Below are positions 18,378 through 28,220 of a stretch of DNA of 64,000 nt, piece by piece; position 1 is the stretch's first letter, and every line of letters begins with the position of its first letter. The stretch is from Mycoplasmatota bacterium (GTDB taxonomy: Bacteria > Bacillota_I > Bacilli_A > Izemoplasmatales > Hujiaoplasmataceae): positions 1 to 64,000 of the forward strand of contig JAEIOE010000002.1 of the NCBI GenBank assembly GCA_016342455.1, written 5' to 3'. The translations under genes and the position numbers were made by a program. The notes beneath the pieces are model-generated. The model saw only the letters and a program-made list of their open reading frames with translations. It ran no database searches and was not told the origin of the DNA.

Positions 18378-20702
18378 ATGAGTAAAAAGATATTTATTAT
18401 TTTAATTGCAATGATTGCAGCATTTTGTTCTATGACTACAGTAAGAGCTGAATCAAGCACAACTATTAAAGTTTGGTTTAGTCAGTATAAATCAGAAAAT
18501 GAGGCTTTAGAACAAATTGCTGAAAATTACAGAATTGAAACCGGTATTAATGTTGAAGTGATTTCAAGAATTAATATTTTTAATGCTGCAAACGATTTAG
18601 TAAATAATTCTCAACTTGAAGATAGACCTGATATCGTCTTTATGCAAGCACCTGATATAGGTGGCTTGATTAAGTCAAATGTGATTACTAATGTTAATGA
18701 TTACCTTGATATAGAAGAACTAAGCACTAGATATTCGAGTATTGCACTAGATGCCTTTAAATACAACGGAGAAATTTATGGTGTCGGTTATTCAATAGAT
18801 TCTTATGGACTAATCTATAATAAGGATTTGATTAGTGAAGATGAATTACCAACCACTTGGGATGAGTTTTTTGAAACAGCTCAAGCCTTAACAGTAGTAG
18901 ATAACGATGGGGTAGTAGAGACTTATGGTACCTTGCTCAATAGTAAAGATATTTGGTTTAATTATCCAATTATTAAAACTTATGGGGGCTATTACTACGG
19001 TCAATTTTCTAATGGCGACTATAATGCCTATGATATAGGTTTAAATAATCAAGGAATGAATGATTATATTGAGATGATGAAAGGATTAATGGATAGTAAT
19101 CTTATCTTAACAAATAAAATTCATACAGAAAGTGAAATTGTATCTAGATTTTCAAATGGAAAAGTGGCTATGATCTTATATGGATTATGGTATTCAAGTA
19201 TGTTTAAAGAAAGAGGGATAAATTACGGCATTGCTTCTTTACCGGATGCTTCTACTGAAGAAGTTTCAAAAGCTTTAACAACGGTTCAAGGCTTTGTCAT
19301 AAATAATTATTCACTGCAAAAAGAAAGTGCAGCTGATTTCCTAGCATATGTATTAGCAGATGAAAATCAACAACTCTTAATTGAAGCAGGGAATGAATTT
19401 GATGAAAAACTGGGAACGAGAAATCCTGCAAATATATCTGTTATAAATAGTGTTTATATCCAAAGTGATACTATCCTCCAATCATTGAGTTCACTTAATG
19501 ATGAATGTGAAGCATTTCCAAACATTCCAGAGGGTCCTATTTGGTATAACTATACACCTCAAGTGTTACAAACTATCTTTTTTGGAGAAAATAGTGGAGA
19601 TGAAGTAAATACACAAGAAAAACTTGATGAATTAGTTGCGAAAATAGCAGAAGATGTTCAGTTGATTAACTTTCAAGCTGAAAGGATTGATATGCCTGAT
19701 AATATATTTCTTTATTTAGGCTTATTAGTGATAGCTATATTTATATTAATGTTTACACGTAAAAAAATACAATTAAAGAAAAAAAATATTCATTCAAAAA
19801 AGAGGCTGTTTAAATCTACAATATTAGCATGGTTATTAATGTTGCCTTTGCTTATTCTACTAACCATATTTTATTTATATCCAATTGTTCATAATTTTTA
19901 TTTATCGCTTACTGATTACAGCGGTATAAATATGCTAGATTATGGGGTTATAGGATTAGCAAATTACAAAAATATATTTGTTGCTGGACTCGATGGACTT
20001 GTAAAAATGGTTATATGGACCTTGTGTTTTGCAATATGTGTTGTAACCTTATCTTTTGTTGTAGGATCACTTTTGGCTGTCTTTTTGGATTCAATACATT
20101 TTAGAATAGCTAAAATATATAGAATTATATATATATTACCGTGGGTAATTCCCACAGTAATAACTCTATTGATGTGGCAAGGCTTATTAGAAACTGAATT
20201 CGGCTTAGTAAATCAATTTTTATCTATATTCGGTATATCTAATATACCGTGGCTAGAGAACGCACAGTGGGCAAGGATATCGACTATTCTAGTAATGACT
20301 TGGTTTAGTTTTCCATACTTCATGATTGTTTCGTCTGGAATGATAAAGTTAATCTCTAAGGATTTATATGATGCGGCTAAAATGGATGGAGCTAATTTTG
20401 CAAGACAATTTATTCATATTACTTTACCTTTAATTTTTAGAGCGATGATACCTACTTTAATTATGTCCTTTATTATGCAGTTTAATCAATTTGGAGTTTA
20501 TATCTTAACTGCTGGTGGGCCATCGTCTGATCAAATAGGAGCACCAGGTGCTACTGATTTATTGATTACTTATGTATTCAATACAGCATTTAATACAAAA
20601 AGGTATGCAGTAGCTGCCGCATATTCAGTTATCATATTTGTTTTTGTTGGGATATTTGCGTTAACCGCAATGAAGGTCAACAAGAAAAGAATGGAGGTAT
20701 AG
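18378..20702 (+). CDS. Fusion of ABC solute-binding protein and MalF-type permease
   Basis: This 774-residue protein joins two subunits that are normally separate. A signal segment (1-25) leads into an extracellular solute-binding domain of the MalE/SBP_bac_1 type (about 28-430). Then come a single membrane helix (NIFLYLGLLVIAIFILMF, about 440-458), a Lys-rich cytosolic link, and a six-helix MalF-type permease (about 480-770) with its cytosolic coupling loop (DLYDAAKMDGA). The topology is consistent: binding domain outside, the extra helix re-entering the cell, permease following. No lipobox is present. A MalG-type partner and a GH13 gene follow, so malto- or alpha-gluco-oligosaccharides are the likely cargo. 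No ATPase gene is present. Confidence 0.9.
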   Translation: MSKKIFIILIAMIAAFCSMTTVRAESSTTIKVWFSQYKSENEALEQIAENYRIETGINVEVISRINIFNAANDLVNNSQLEDRPDIVFMQAPDIGGLIKSNVITNVNDYLDIEELSTRYSSIALDAFKYNGEIYGVGYSIDSYGLIYNKDLISEDELPTTWDEFFETAQALTVVDNDGVVETYGTLLNSKDIWFNYPIIKTYGGYYYGQFSNGDYNAYDIGLNNQGMNDYIEMMKGLMDSNLILTNKIHTESEIVSRFSNGKVAMILYGLWYSSMFKERGINYGIASLPDASTEEVSKALTTVQGFVINNYSLQKESAADFLAYVLADENQQLLIEAGNEFDEKLGTRNPANISVINSVYIQSDTILQSLSSLNDECEAFPNIPEGPIWYNYTPQVLQTIFFGENSGDEVNTQEKLDELVAKIAEDVQLINFQAERIDMPDNIFLYLGLLVIAIFILMFTRKKIQLKKKNIHSKKRLFKSTILAWLLMLPLLILLTIFYLYPIVHNFYLSLTDYSGINMLDYGVIGLANYKNIFVAGLDGLVKMVIWTLCFAICVVTLSFVVGSLLAVFLDSIHFRIAKIYRIIYILPWVIPTVITLLMWQGLLETEFGLVNQFLSIFGISNIPWLENAQWARISTILVMTWFSFPYFMIVSSGMIKLISKDLYDAAKMDGANFARQFIHITLPLIFRAMIPTLIMSFIMQFNQFGVYILTAGGPSSDQIGAPGATDLLITYVFNTAFNTKRYAVAAAYSVIIFVFVGIFALTAMKVNKKRMEV

Positions 20703-20707
20703 CGCAG

Positions 20708-21532
20708 ATGAAAAACAAATTTTTCCATCTATTAATCCATATTTTCTTAGTCATATTAGGAGTTGTGACGCTAGTACCATTTGCATATATATTAATGATA
20801 TCATTTGGTAAATCTATCGTTGGAACTCAAGCTACGATACCTAAGGAATTTACGTTGAATAACTATATTCGTTTATTCCAAGAAACCAGTTTTCTAGATT
20901 GGATGACCAATTCACTAATTATCGCCACTGTAACAATGGTATTATCTGTAGTTTTTGTTAGTGTTTCTGTATATGTATTTTCTAGATTGAAATTTATTGG
21001 AAAAGATAAACTATTCAATTTCATTCTATTAATCCAGATATTCCCACTGACACTGTCTATGGTTTCCATTTTTAAGATTTTTGTGAACTTTGGCTTACTA
21101 AATGATTTAAAAGGACTTATTTTAGTCAACGCAACAATCGCTTCCGCTGGTTTAGTTTTACTAGCAAAAGGCTATTTTGATACTATTCCTTATCAGTTAG
21201 ATGAAGCAGCAATGATGGATGGAGCTTCCAGATTCCAGATTTTGTATTATATTCTTTTGCCTTTAGCGAAACCGATGATTGCAATTGTGTCAATTCAAAG
21301 TTTTGTTATTGCGTATAACGAGTATGTTATTGCATCAACTATTATGACGGAAGGATTAGATTCCATGCCATTAGCGGTAGGATTGCAGAGCATGATTTCA
21401 GGACAGTTTGGTACAAACTGGAGCCTTTACTGTGCGGCAGCAATCTTAGGATCTATTCCAATGATAATTTTGTTTTACGCTTTACAAAAACAATTTATCG
21501 GTGGACTCACTGAAGGCGGGGTTAAGATATAA
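20708..21532 (+). CDS. ABC sugar permease, MalG type
   Basis: The 274-residue protein has six membrane segments and the conserved coupling loop (QLDEAAMMDGASRFQ, about 160-175) that docks on the ATPase. It starts 6 bases after the binding-protein/permease fusion and should form the second half of its channel. Ribosome binding is provided by the GGAGG in the end of the preceding gene. The MalK-type ATPase must come from elsewhere in the genome. Confidence 0.92.
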   Translation: MKNKFFHLLIHIFLVILGVVTLVPFAYILMISFGKSIVGTQATIPKEFTLNNYIRLFQETSFLDWMTNSLIIATVTMVLSVVFVSVSVYVFSRLKFIGKDKLFNFILLIQIFPLTLSMVSIFKIFVNFGLLNDLKGLILVNATIASAGLVLLAKGYFDTIPYQLDEAAMMDGASRFQILYYILLPLAKPMIAIVSIQSFVIAYNEYVIASTIMTEGLDSMPLAVGLQSMISGQFGTNWSLYCAAAILGSIPMIILFYALQKQFIGGLTEGGVKI

Positions 21533-23206
21533 ATGATAAACCTAGAAGCAATTCACCACATGAGTGGATTTAATTATTGTTATCCGCTTAGTAAGGATAC
21601 ACTTCGATTACGATTACGTACTAAAAAAAACAATGTTGACATTGTTACTGTTGTGTATCAAAACGTATACCTACATACTATCGATTCGTTGAAATATGAA
21701 GCGATGGAAAAAGTTTGTTCTGATAAATATTTTGATTATTTTGAAAAAGATATTTTTGTAAAAGAAGGATATTTTAAATATTACTTTAAGTTGGAAGCGG
21801 AAAAAGATATCTATTATTGCCAGGATGGATTTTTAGATGAGCTAAGCGAAAAAAATTATTTCTATTATTCAGAAGCTCATGAAAGTAATGTTTTTAATTT
21901 ACCGCAATGGGCAAAGGGTTTGGCTATTTACCAAATTTTTATTGATCGTTTCCTTGATGGTGATGCTTCAAATAATCCCGCTAATACGAAATCGTGGGGT
22001 GAAGCACCTGATAGAAACACCTATTTTGGTGGAGACTTTTTAGGGATAATTTACAAACTGGATTATATAAAAAGCCTAGGAATGAGCGCTATCTATTTAA
22101 GTCCAGTACATCCTTCTCCTAATTATCATAAATATGATATTAGCGATTATGAAGTAATAGAAGAATACTTTGGTGGAAAAGAAAAACTGATAGAACTTGT
22201 GCAAAAAGCTCATAAAACAGGATTAAAGATAATTTTGGATGGTGTATTTAATCATTGTTCAATCAAACATATATTTTTTCAAGATTTACTAGAAAAACAA
22301 GAAAAAAGCAACTATGTAACTTGGTTTAAACTACACTCTTTTCCTGTTTCTTTAGAAAAAGGGAATTACGATAGTTTCGGGAATTTAGTTCCAACAATGC
22401 CAAAATTTAATACTTCAAATAGTGAGGTTATTAACTACTTAACAAATATAGCTGCTCAGTGGACAGAAGAATTAGATATAGATGGTTGGAGATTAGACGT
22501 AGGTGATGAATTAAGCCATGAGTTCTTACGAACTTTTAGAGAAAAAATTAAAGCTGTTAAGGCTGATGCAGTTATTATTGGCGAATCTTGGAATATTTCC
22601 AGCCGATTTATGTTAGGAAATGAATTTGATACTCTAACTAATTATAAGAATAGAGAACTATTGTTTCAGTTAGTAGATCAAAAAATATCTGTAAAGGAAT
22701 ATATTGATTGCATCTATTCTATTCAAATGCAATATAAGAGTGTTGCAATACCTTACTTATTAAACTTAATAGGTAGTCATGACACCATAAGGATTGCTAG
22801 CTATTATAAAGACTATAAAAAATGGCTATTTGCCTTTTCATTAGCGTTATTTCTTGAAGGTGGCTTTGTCCTTTACTACGGAGATGAAAAAAGAGTAGAA
22901 GGATTAGAAGACCCAGATAATAGAAGAGCGATGAACTGGAATGTAGAAACGGACAAAACAATTCAAAAAATATTACAAATCAGACAAAGTACTGAATTTT
23001 GTAAAGGCAATTTTAACATTGAAAAACAATATAAAAACTGTATCGTTATTACAAGAGACAGTTTAGAAGGAAAAATTAGATTTATCGGTAATTTACAAGA
23101 AGAAAGTTTAGATATTGAATATGATAATCAAAACATATTGTTAAGATCAAAAGAAGACTTTACCAATACCTTAAGAACTTTTGATTTTATTATATATAAA
23201 ATATAA
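21533..23206 (+). CDS. GH13 alpha-glucan hydrolase, neopullulanase/cyclomaltodextrinase-like, cytosolic
   Basis: The 557-residue protein lacks a signal peptide. An N-terminal beta domain (1-120) precedes a GH13 barrel with all key regions: DGVFNH (236-241), GWRLDVGDE with nucleophile Asp322, IIGESW with acid Glu351, and IGSHDT with Asp417. A short C-terminal domain ends the protein. The order and the GSHDT form of region IV match cytosolic neopullulanase/maltogenic-amylase enzymes, which cut imported alpha-1,4/1,6-oligosaccharides. Its ATG follows the permease stop with no gap, so uptake and cleavage are co-expressed. Confidence 0.9.
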   Translation: MINLEAIHHMSGFNYCYPLSKDTLRLRLRTKKNNVDIVTVVYQNVYLHTIDSLKYEAMEKVCSDKYFDYFEKDIFVKEGYFKYYFKLEAEKDIYYCQDGFLDELSEKNYFYYSEAHESNVFNLPQWAKGLAIYQIFIDRFLDGDASNNPANTKSWGEAPDRNTYFGGDFLGIIYKLDYIKSLGMSAIYLSPVHPSPNYHKYDISDYEVIEEYFGGKEKLIELVQKAHKTGLKIILDGVFNHCSIKHIFFQDLLEKQEKSNYVTWFKLHSFPVSLEKGNYDSFGNLVPTMPKFNTSNSEVINYLTNIAAQWTEELDIDGWRLDVGDELSHEFLRTFREKIKAVKADAVIIGESWNISSRFMLGNEFDTLTNYKNRELLFQLVDQKISVKEYIDCIYSIQMQYKSVAIPYLLNLIGSHDTIRIASYYKDYKKWLFAFSLALFLEGGFVLYYGDEKRVEGLEDPDNRRAMNWNVETDKTIQKILQIRQSTEFCKGNFNIEKQYKNCIVITRDSLEGKIRFIGNLQEESLDIEYDNQNILLRSKEDFTNTLRTFDFIIYKI

Positions 23207-23220
23207 ATTTGGAGGATATT

Positions 23221-25149
23221 ATGAGAAAAGAAAGAAAAAGAACTGTATTTTTTATATTTATGTTATTTTTTATGGTTGCTTTAGTGGGTTGTAATGAAAC
23301 GACTACTACTGTAACTACAGATTCAACTACAGCTGCTCCTACAGAAGCTGTTACAACAGAAACCGTAACTGAACTAGATGATGCATTTTATTTAGCAGGT
23401 AATTTTACTGGTTACATCGCTGATGATAGTGATTTCTTAATGACAGCGATTGACGATATGCCTGGTTGGTATGAAATTACCGTTGATCTAACAGCCGATG
23501 TTAGAGATAATGCATATGATGGTCATTACTATAAAGTAACTGACGGAACTTGGACAACTTGTTATGGTGTTGATAATTACGCACTTCAACCAGCTCCAGT
23601 ATCACCTACTGGTGGCGGTCTTGGATCAATTTGGATCTTTGAAAATGGGTTAATTACCGTTAGATTTGATTCAAACACGAACACCATTTATGATGATTCT
23701 ATGGTTAATGAATTTGATAATCCCATTGTATATGGAGATTTTTCAACTGCAGTTAATGGAGAAGCTAACTGGACTTGTGATACAGTATCAGGTTTAGAAC
23801 TATTAGATAGTGATGAAGATGGTATTTATGAAGGCGATTTAACATTACCTGCATATAGTGGAGACACAGAAGAAGGATATTCATTACTTATCGTATTATC
23901 AGAAAAATATTATATAAGTGAATGGGGAGCAGCTTGGGGCGCAAATGAACAATACTTATTTGACGGTACAGCTGCAGGTATGGGTACAGTTTCATATTTA
24001 AACCCTGAAGTAGAAACAACTTATCATTTTAGTTTTGATTCAACTACTAATATAACAACCGTAAGTTATGATTTTGACAATCCATTAATCTATGGAGATT
24101 TTTCTTCATGGGGCTTTGGAGAAACAGCTATTCAATTAACAGCGTCTGAAACAGATCCAACAATATTTGTTGGCTCAAAAGTATTACCTGCTTACACAGG
24201 TGAAGATGATGGTTATTCTTTGATAATCTGTCTAAGTTCACAATTATTTGTTGGATCTTGGGGAGAATCTTGGGGAGCTTTAGAACAATACTTATTTGAC
24301 GGTACAGCTGCATCAATGGGGACAGTTTCCTATTTAAAACCAGAAGTAGAAACAACGTATCAATTTAGTTATGATTCTGTTACACATATAACAACGGTAA
24401 GTTATGATTTTAATAACCCAGTGGTATATGGAGACTTTTCTTCATGGGGCTTTGGAGAAACAGCTATTCAATTAATAGAATCTGAAGATGATTCAACATT
24501 ATTTGTTGGAACAAAAGTATTTCCTGCCTATACTGGTGAAGGGGATGGCTATTCTTTGATAACTTGTCTAAGTTCACAATTATTTATTGGATCTTGGGGA
24601 GAATCTTGGGGAGCTTTAGAACAATACACATTTAGTGGAGCAGTTTCTACTATGGGTAAAGTAACTTACTTGGATCTTGATGAAGAAATGGAATTAACAT
24701 TTACATATGATTCAGAAACACATATAACATCTATTACTCCACCTGAATCAAAAACTGTAGCTCCATTTGAATATTTAGCAGCACCAACATTATATGGAAC
24801 ATTTACCATTGTAACCGATGACTCAGAAGCATTTATTCTCGAAGGAGAAGATGCTGTAATTATGACTTTAGTAGATGGAGAAACAAATCTTTATGAAATC
24901 ACTTTGACTTTAGATGTTTTTACAGCGAGAGATTCAGGATATTACACAGCTGATACAGGATATAGATTTATCTTAGTATTAACAAAAGCAGATGTTGGTT
25001 GGGGTTATTACGCTGGTGAACAATACCTATTAGATGGTCAAGCAGCTACTATGGGTGCAGCAACTTATATTAATATCACAGTAAGTGGTGATTATCACTT
25101 TACATATAATAGTGATACTTGTGTCACTACATGGGAATTGGTTGAATAA
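23221..25149 (+). CDS. Surface lipoprotein with repeated carbohydrate-binding-like modules
   Basis: ATG 23221 is preferred because GGAGG sits at 23211-23215; an in-frame TTG at 23209 precedes that site. The 642-residue product has a lipobox (LVGC) and a Thr-rich linker. A first module begins DDAFYLAGNFTG. About four repeats of 110-120 residues follow, each starting P-x-x-YGDFS and containing SWG..WGA.EQY. Two neighbouring repeats are nearly identical in DNA. The layout recalls SusE/SusF-like starch-binding proteins whose aromatic residues hold alpha-glucan on the cell surface. The position after the MalE/MalF/MalG/GH13 set supports this, but the family call is by pattern only. Confidence 0.7.
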   Translation: MRKERKRTVFFIFMLFFMVALVGCNETTTTVTTDSTTAAPTEAVTTETVTELDDAFYLAGNFTGYIADDSDFLMTAIDDMPGWYEITVDLTADVRDNAYDGHYYKVTDGTWTTCYGVDNYALQPAPVSPTGGGLGSIWIFENGLITVRFDSNTNTIYDDSMVNEFDNPIVYGDFSTAVNGEANWTCDTVSGLELLDSDEDGIYEGDLTLPAYSGDTEEGYSLLIVLSEKYYISEWGAAWGANEQYLFDGTAAGMGTVSYLNPEVETTYHFSFDSTTNITTVSYDFDNPLIYGDFSSWGFGETAIQLTASETDPTIFVGSKVLPAYTGEDDGYSLIICLSSQLFVGSWGESWGALEQYLFDGTAASMGTVSYLKPEVETTYQFSYDSVTHITTVSYDFNNPVVYGDFSSWGFGETAIQLIESEDDSTLFVGTKVFPAYTGEGDGYSLITCLSSQLFIGSWGESWGALEQYTFSGAVSTMGKVTYLDLDEEMELTFTYDSETHITSITPPESKTVAPFEYLAAPTLYGTFTIVTDDSEAFILEGEDAVIMTLVDGETNLYEITLTLDVFTARDSGYYTADTGYRFILVLTKADVGWGYYAGEQYLLDGQAATMGAATYINITVSGDYHFTYNSDTCVTTWELVE

Positions 25150-25153
25150 GAAT

Positions 25154-26212
25154 ATGTTAAGAAAGAAAAATCGAGAGCCTGATTTTAATAATTTAAAACT
25201 AGTACTTGAAAGAAAGCCAACGACAAGACCAGTTTTATTTGATTTTATCATTGGCGATGACAAAACAAGAATGCTTACTGGCAAAGAATACTGCAACGAT
25301 ACTGAATTTGATTGTGTCGTATCAACCATTAAAGCTTTCGATTCTGCAGGATATGATTATTCACCAATAATAGTTCGTGGATTAACATTTACAAAAAGTG
25401 ATTCTAGCATACAAAAAGAAACTAAATCACTCAATAGTGGAGCCTTAATAACTGATAGAGATTCATATAATTTATATCAGTGGCCTGATATAAACAACTG
25501 CGATTTCTCGATAATCAAAAAAGCAGGTAAATACTTACACCCTAATGTGAAATTCGTTCCTTTTAGTTTTGATGGAATATTAGAAAACACAGTAGGAATT
25601 GTTGGATATGAAAATCTTTGTTATTTACTATTTGATGATATCGATTTATTAGGAGATATATTTAATCAAGTTGGAAAACGTTTGTTTGAATACTATAAGG
25701 CATTGTTGGACTTTGATGAAGTAGGAGCCATCCTTTGTAATGATGACTGGGGCTTTAATACACAAACAATGATACCACCCGATGCCTTAAGAAAATTTGT
25801 ATTTCCTTGGTATAAGAAAATAGTAGAGCTTGCACATAAGAAGAATAAGTATGCAATTTTGCATTCCTGTGGCTATTTTGAAGACATTATAGATGACGTT
25901 ATAGATGATATGAAATTTGATGGAAGACATTCTTATGAAGACAAAATTATGCCTGTAGAAAAAGCATATGATTTGCTCTACCCAAGAATTGCAGTTTTAG
26001 GCGGGATGGATATCGATTTTCTAGCAAGAAAATCCCCAGAAGAAATATATTCAAGAAGTAAAGATATGTTAGTTAAAACACAAAAAACAGGTGGTTATGC
26101 TTTAGGGAGCGGTAATTCAATTCCTGATTATATTTCCAACGAGAATTGTCTTGCATTATTAAAAGCTGCCTTAGAAGGATATGGGGAACGGAGTTATTAT
26201 GAAAAAAAATGA
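25154..26212 (+). CDS. UroD/MtaA-superfamily methyltransferase-like protein
   Basis: ATG 25154 starts the conserved part; the frame upstream lies inside the previous gene. The 352-residue protein is a UroD-type barrel with H237-S-C239-G240 (ILHSCGYFE), the first two Zn ligands of MtaA-like enzymes. Near the C-terminus GSGNSIPDYIS occupies the substrate-site loop, but the second Cys expected there is not evident. It lies between the glycan lipoprotein and a second MtaA-type gene whose start overlaps its 3' end. It may be another substrate-side methyltransferase. Which methyl donor it uses cannot be read. Confidence 0.75.
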   Translation: MLRKKNREPDFNNLKLVLERKPTTRPVLFDFIIGDDKTRMLTGKEYCNDTEFDCVVSTIKAFDSAGYDYSPIIVRGLTFTKSDSSIQKETKSLNSGALITDRDSYNLYQWPDINNCDFSIIKKAGKYLHPNVKFVPFSFDGILENTVGIVGYENLCYLLFDDIDLLGDIFNQVGKRLFEYYKALLDFDEVGAILCNDDWGFNTQTMIPPDALRKFVFPWYKKIVELAHKKNKYAILHSCGYFEDIIDDVIDDMKFDGRHSYEDKIMPVEKAYDLLYPRIAVLGGMDIDFLARKSPEEIYSRSKDMLVKTQKTGGYALGSGNSIPDYISNENCLALLKAALEGYGERSYYEKK

Positions 26213-27200
26213 ATGGCTAAAATGGCAACGATCACATCGCAACAAGACAATGCCTGTACTAACTTTTCCAGCGATAAAGGCTTTAAATACTTCCGTTAGA
26301 AGTATTGTACAAGACTCAACAAAACAGGCTGATTTGATGGAATTTATCGCTAATAAGTACCCTACTAGTGTAGCTATAGGTTTTATGGATTTATCCGTAG
26401 AAGCAGAAGCTTTTGGTTCTGAAGTTAGATTTTTTGACTTTGACGTTCCAACCATTATTGGTTCCATTATTAAAACAGATGAAGACGCAAAAACACTTAT
26501 AGTTCCAGATCCTTTTACAGGTAGAACCAATACCTATATACAAGGGATAAAAAAAGCAAAAGAAAGAATTAGCGATAAACCAGTTTTTGCTGGAGTGATA
26601 GGACCTTTCTCTTTAGCTGGTAGATTAATGGATATGACAGAAATTATGATTAATTGTTATATCAATCCAGAAATAGTAGTTATGACACTTCAAAAAACAA
26701 CAGATTTTATAATTAATTATATTAATGCATTTAAATCTGTTGGTGCTGATGGTGTATTAATGGCGGAACCAGCTGCTGGACTTTTATCACCTGAATTGTG
26801 TCAAAAATTTTCTAGTAAATACATTAAGCAGATAAAAGAAGCTGTTAGTGATGATTCCTTTGTCTTTGGGTATCATAACTGTGGGAATGTTTTGGCTGTG
26901 GCCAAAGAAATAATTGAAATAGACGCAGATATATATCACTTTGGTGATGCGATTGATATTAAAAAGATGTTGGATATTATGCCAGAGAAGTGCCTTATTA
27001 TGGGTAATATAAATCCATCAAAGTTTATTAAGGATTCCTTAAAAAAAGAGATTTATAATGATACTTATGAATTACTAAAAGAATGTAATAAACACAGTAA
27101 CTTTGTTATTTCAACAGGATGTGATATTCCTTGTAGTGCACCATTAGAAAATGTGCAAAGTTATTTTGATGCAGTAACAGATTTTTATAAAAATGATTAG
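26199..27200 (+). CDS. MtaA/MtbA-type methylcorrinoid:acceptor methyltransferase
   Basis: The 333-residue protein has a complete Zn triad in the MtaA arrangement: H226-N-C228-G229 (YHNCGN) and C308 (STGCDIP, followed by APLENV). MtaA and MtbA move a methyl group from a corrinoid protein to a thiol or, in bacterial relatives, to tetrahydrofolate. ATG 26199 follows CGGAG and overlaps the end of the upstream gene by 14 bases. It is the best candidate for the acceptor-side enzyme (MT2) of this locus. The terminator just after its stop closes the operon that began with the corrinoid protein. Confidence 0.85.
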   Translation: MKKNEWLKWQRSHRNKTMPVLTFPAIKALNTSVRSIVQDSTKQADLMEFIANKYPTSVAIGFMDLSVEAEAFGSEVRFFDFDVPTIIGSIIKTDEDAKTLIVPDPFTGRTNTYIQGIKKAKERISDKPVFAGVIGPFSLAGRLMDMTEIMINCYINPEIVVMTLQKTTDFIINYINAFKSVGADGVLMAEPAAGLLSPELCQKFSSKYIKQIKEAVSDDSFVFGYHNCGNVLAVAKEIIEIDADIYHFGDAIDIKKMLDIMPEKCLIMGNINPSKFIKDSLKKEIYNDTYELLKECNKHSNFVISTGCDIPCSAPLENVQSYFDAVTDFYKND

Positions 27201-27224
27201 CACTTGACAAGTGCTTTTCTTTTC
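27199..27224 (+). terminator. Terminator of the corrinoid/glucan operon
   Basis: AGCACTT-GAC-AAGTGCT overlaps the stop codon and is followed by TTTCTTTT. It separates the operon from the esterase gene, though read-through is possible. Confidence 0.7.
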
Positions 27225-27235
27225 AAGGTGAAAAA

Positions 27236-28018
27236 ATGATAGAAAGAATAAATATCGAAAAACTAAATATGAAAGGCTGTCAGTATATTCAAGTATATTT
27301 ACCAGAAGGCTACTATAGTTCAAGTAGAAATTTTGATGTTATATATATGCATGATGGGCATAATCTTTTTGATATTAACACATCTGCCTTTGGTATGGTT
27401 TGGGGTATTGATAAGATTTTAGGTAAAAGAGAAAAAGAAAAGAAGAAGACATATATAATTATTGGTATTGAATGTCCTAGTATGGAAAGATATTCAATCT
27501 ATAGCCCATGGAACTGTAGTTTTAAAAATGACTATTCAGTTTCTCTGTACGACAACTTAGGTGGTAAGGGAAAAGAATATGCAGAATGGATCATTGAAAA
27601 ATTAATTCCAATGGTTGAGAATAGATATAGAACAAGTAATCAAAGATATATGGCAGGTTCTTCGATGGGTGGTATAACTACATTATATACAGGTATTACA
27701 TACTCGAACATATTCAAAGGAATAGGATTATTCTCCCCTGCAATATGGTTTTCAAAGCCTGAAATGATTGAATTTGTAAAATCATTTACTAAGATGAATG
27801 CATCGATTTATCTTGATATTGGTTGTAAAGAAACAAGTAATGAAGATATTAAAAACTTTAAGGAAATATATCTGGAAGATGCAAGAGAAATGAAGGAATT
27901 ACTTGTTCAAAAAGAGTTAAAAAACATGAAATATTTTGAAGATAGTGAAGGACAACATAATGAACTGTTTTGGAGTAAAAGATTTAACTACTTTTTAGAT
28001 TTTATTGAAACACTTTAA
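27236..28018 (+). CDS. Esterase of the Fes/esterase-D alpha/beta-hydrolase family
   Basis: The 260-residue cytosolic protein has the alpha/beta-hydrolase elements of the enterochelin-esterase-like group: VIYMHDGHN near residue 41, the nucleophile motif AGSSMGG (about 142-148), and a C-terminal catalytic His in EGQHNELFW. In polysaccharide loci such enzymes often remove acetyl or other acyl groups from sugars. AAGGTG gives the ribosome binding site. Whether it belongs functionally to the glucan/methyltransferase locus is inferred from position only. Confidence 0.8.
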   Translation: MIERINIEKLNMKGCQYIQVYLPEGYYSSSRNFDVIYMHDGHNLFDINTSAFGMVWGIDKILGKREKEKKKTYIIIGIECPSMERYSIYSPWNCSFKNDYSVSLYDNLGGKGKEYAEWIIEKLIPMVENRYRTSNQRYMAGSSMGGITTLYTGITYSNIFKGIGLFSPAIWFSKPEMIEFVKSFTKMNASIYLDIGCKETSNEDIKNFKEIYLEDAREMKELLVQKELKNMKYFEDSEGQHNELFWSKRFNYFLDFIETL

Positions 28019-28079
28019 TTTGGGTTTATTTGTAATAGTTCGGAAACTGCTATTTAGTATTATCAACTAAAATATTAAG

Positions 28080-28110
28080 AAGTGCTCTTATGACAAAGAG
28101 TACTTTTTTT
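28080..28110 (+). terminator. Terminator after the esterase gene
   Basis: AAGTGCTCTT pairs with AAGAGTACTT (one G-T pair) and is followed by T7. Confidence 0.75.
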
Positions 28111-28220
28111 ATGGAAACTATCTTATAGTGATTAGTTCAAATTCGGAATAGTGGATTGGTATGGTTTTTAAACAGTGGTTATAATAGTATATGCATACAA
28201 AGATGAAAGGAAAAATAACC

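Noticed and set aside
17283..27200. Haem synthesis from three UroD-like proteins.
   Set aside because: Their motifs and neighbours (B12-binding protein, RACo, PocR regulator) are those of corrinoid methyltransferases, and no other haem gene is present.
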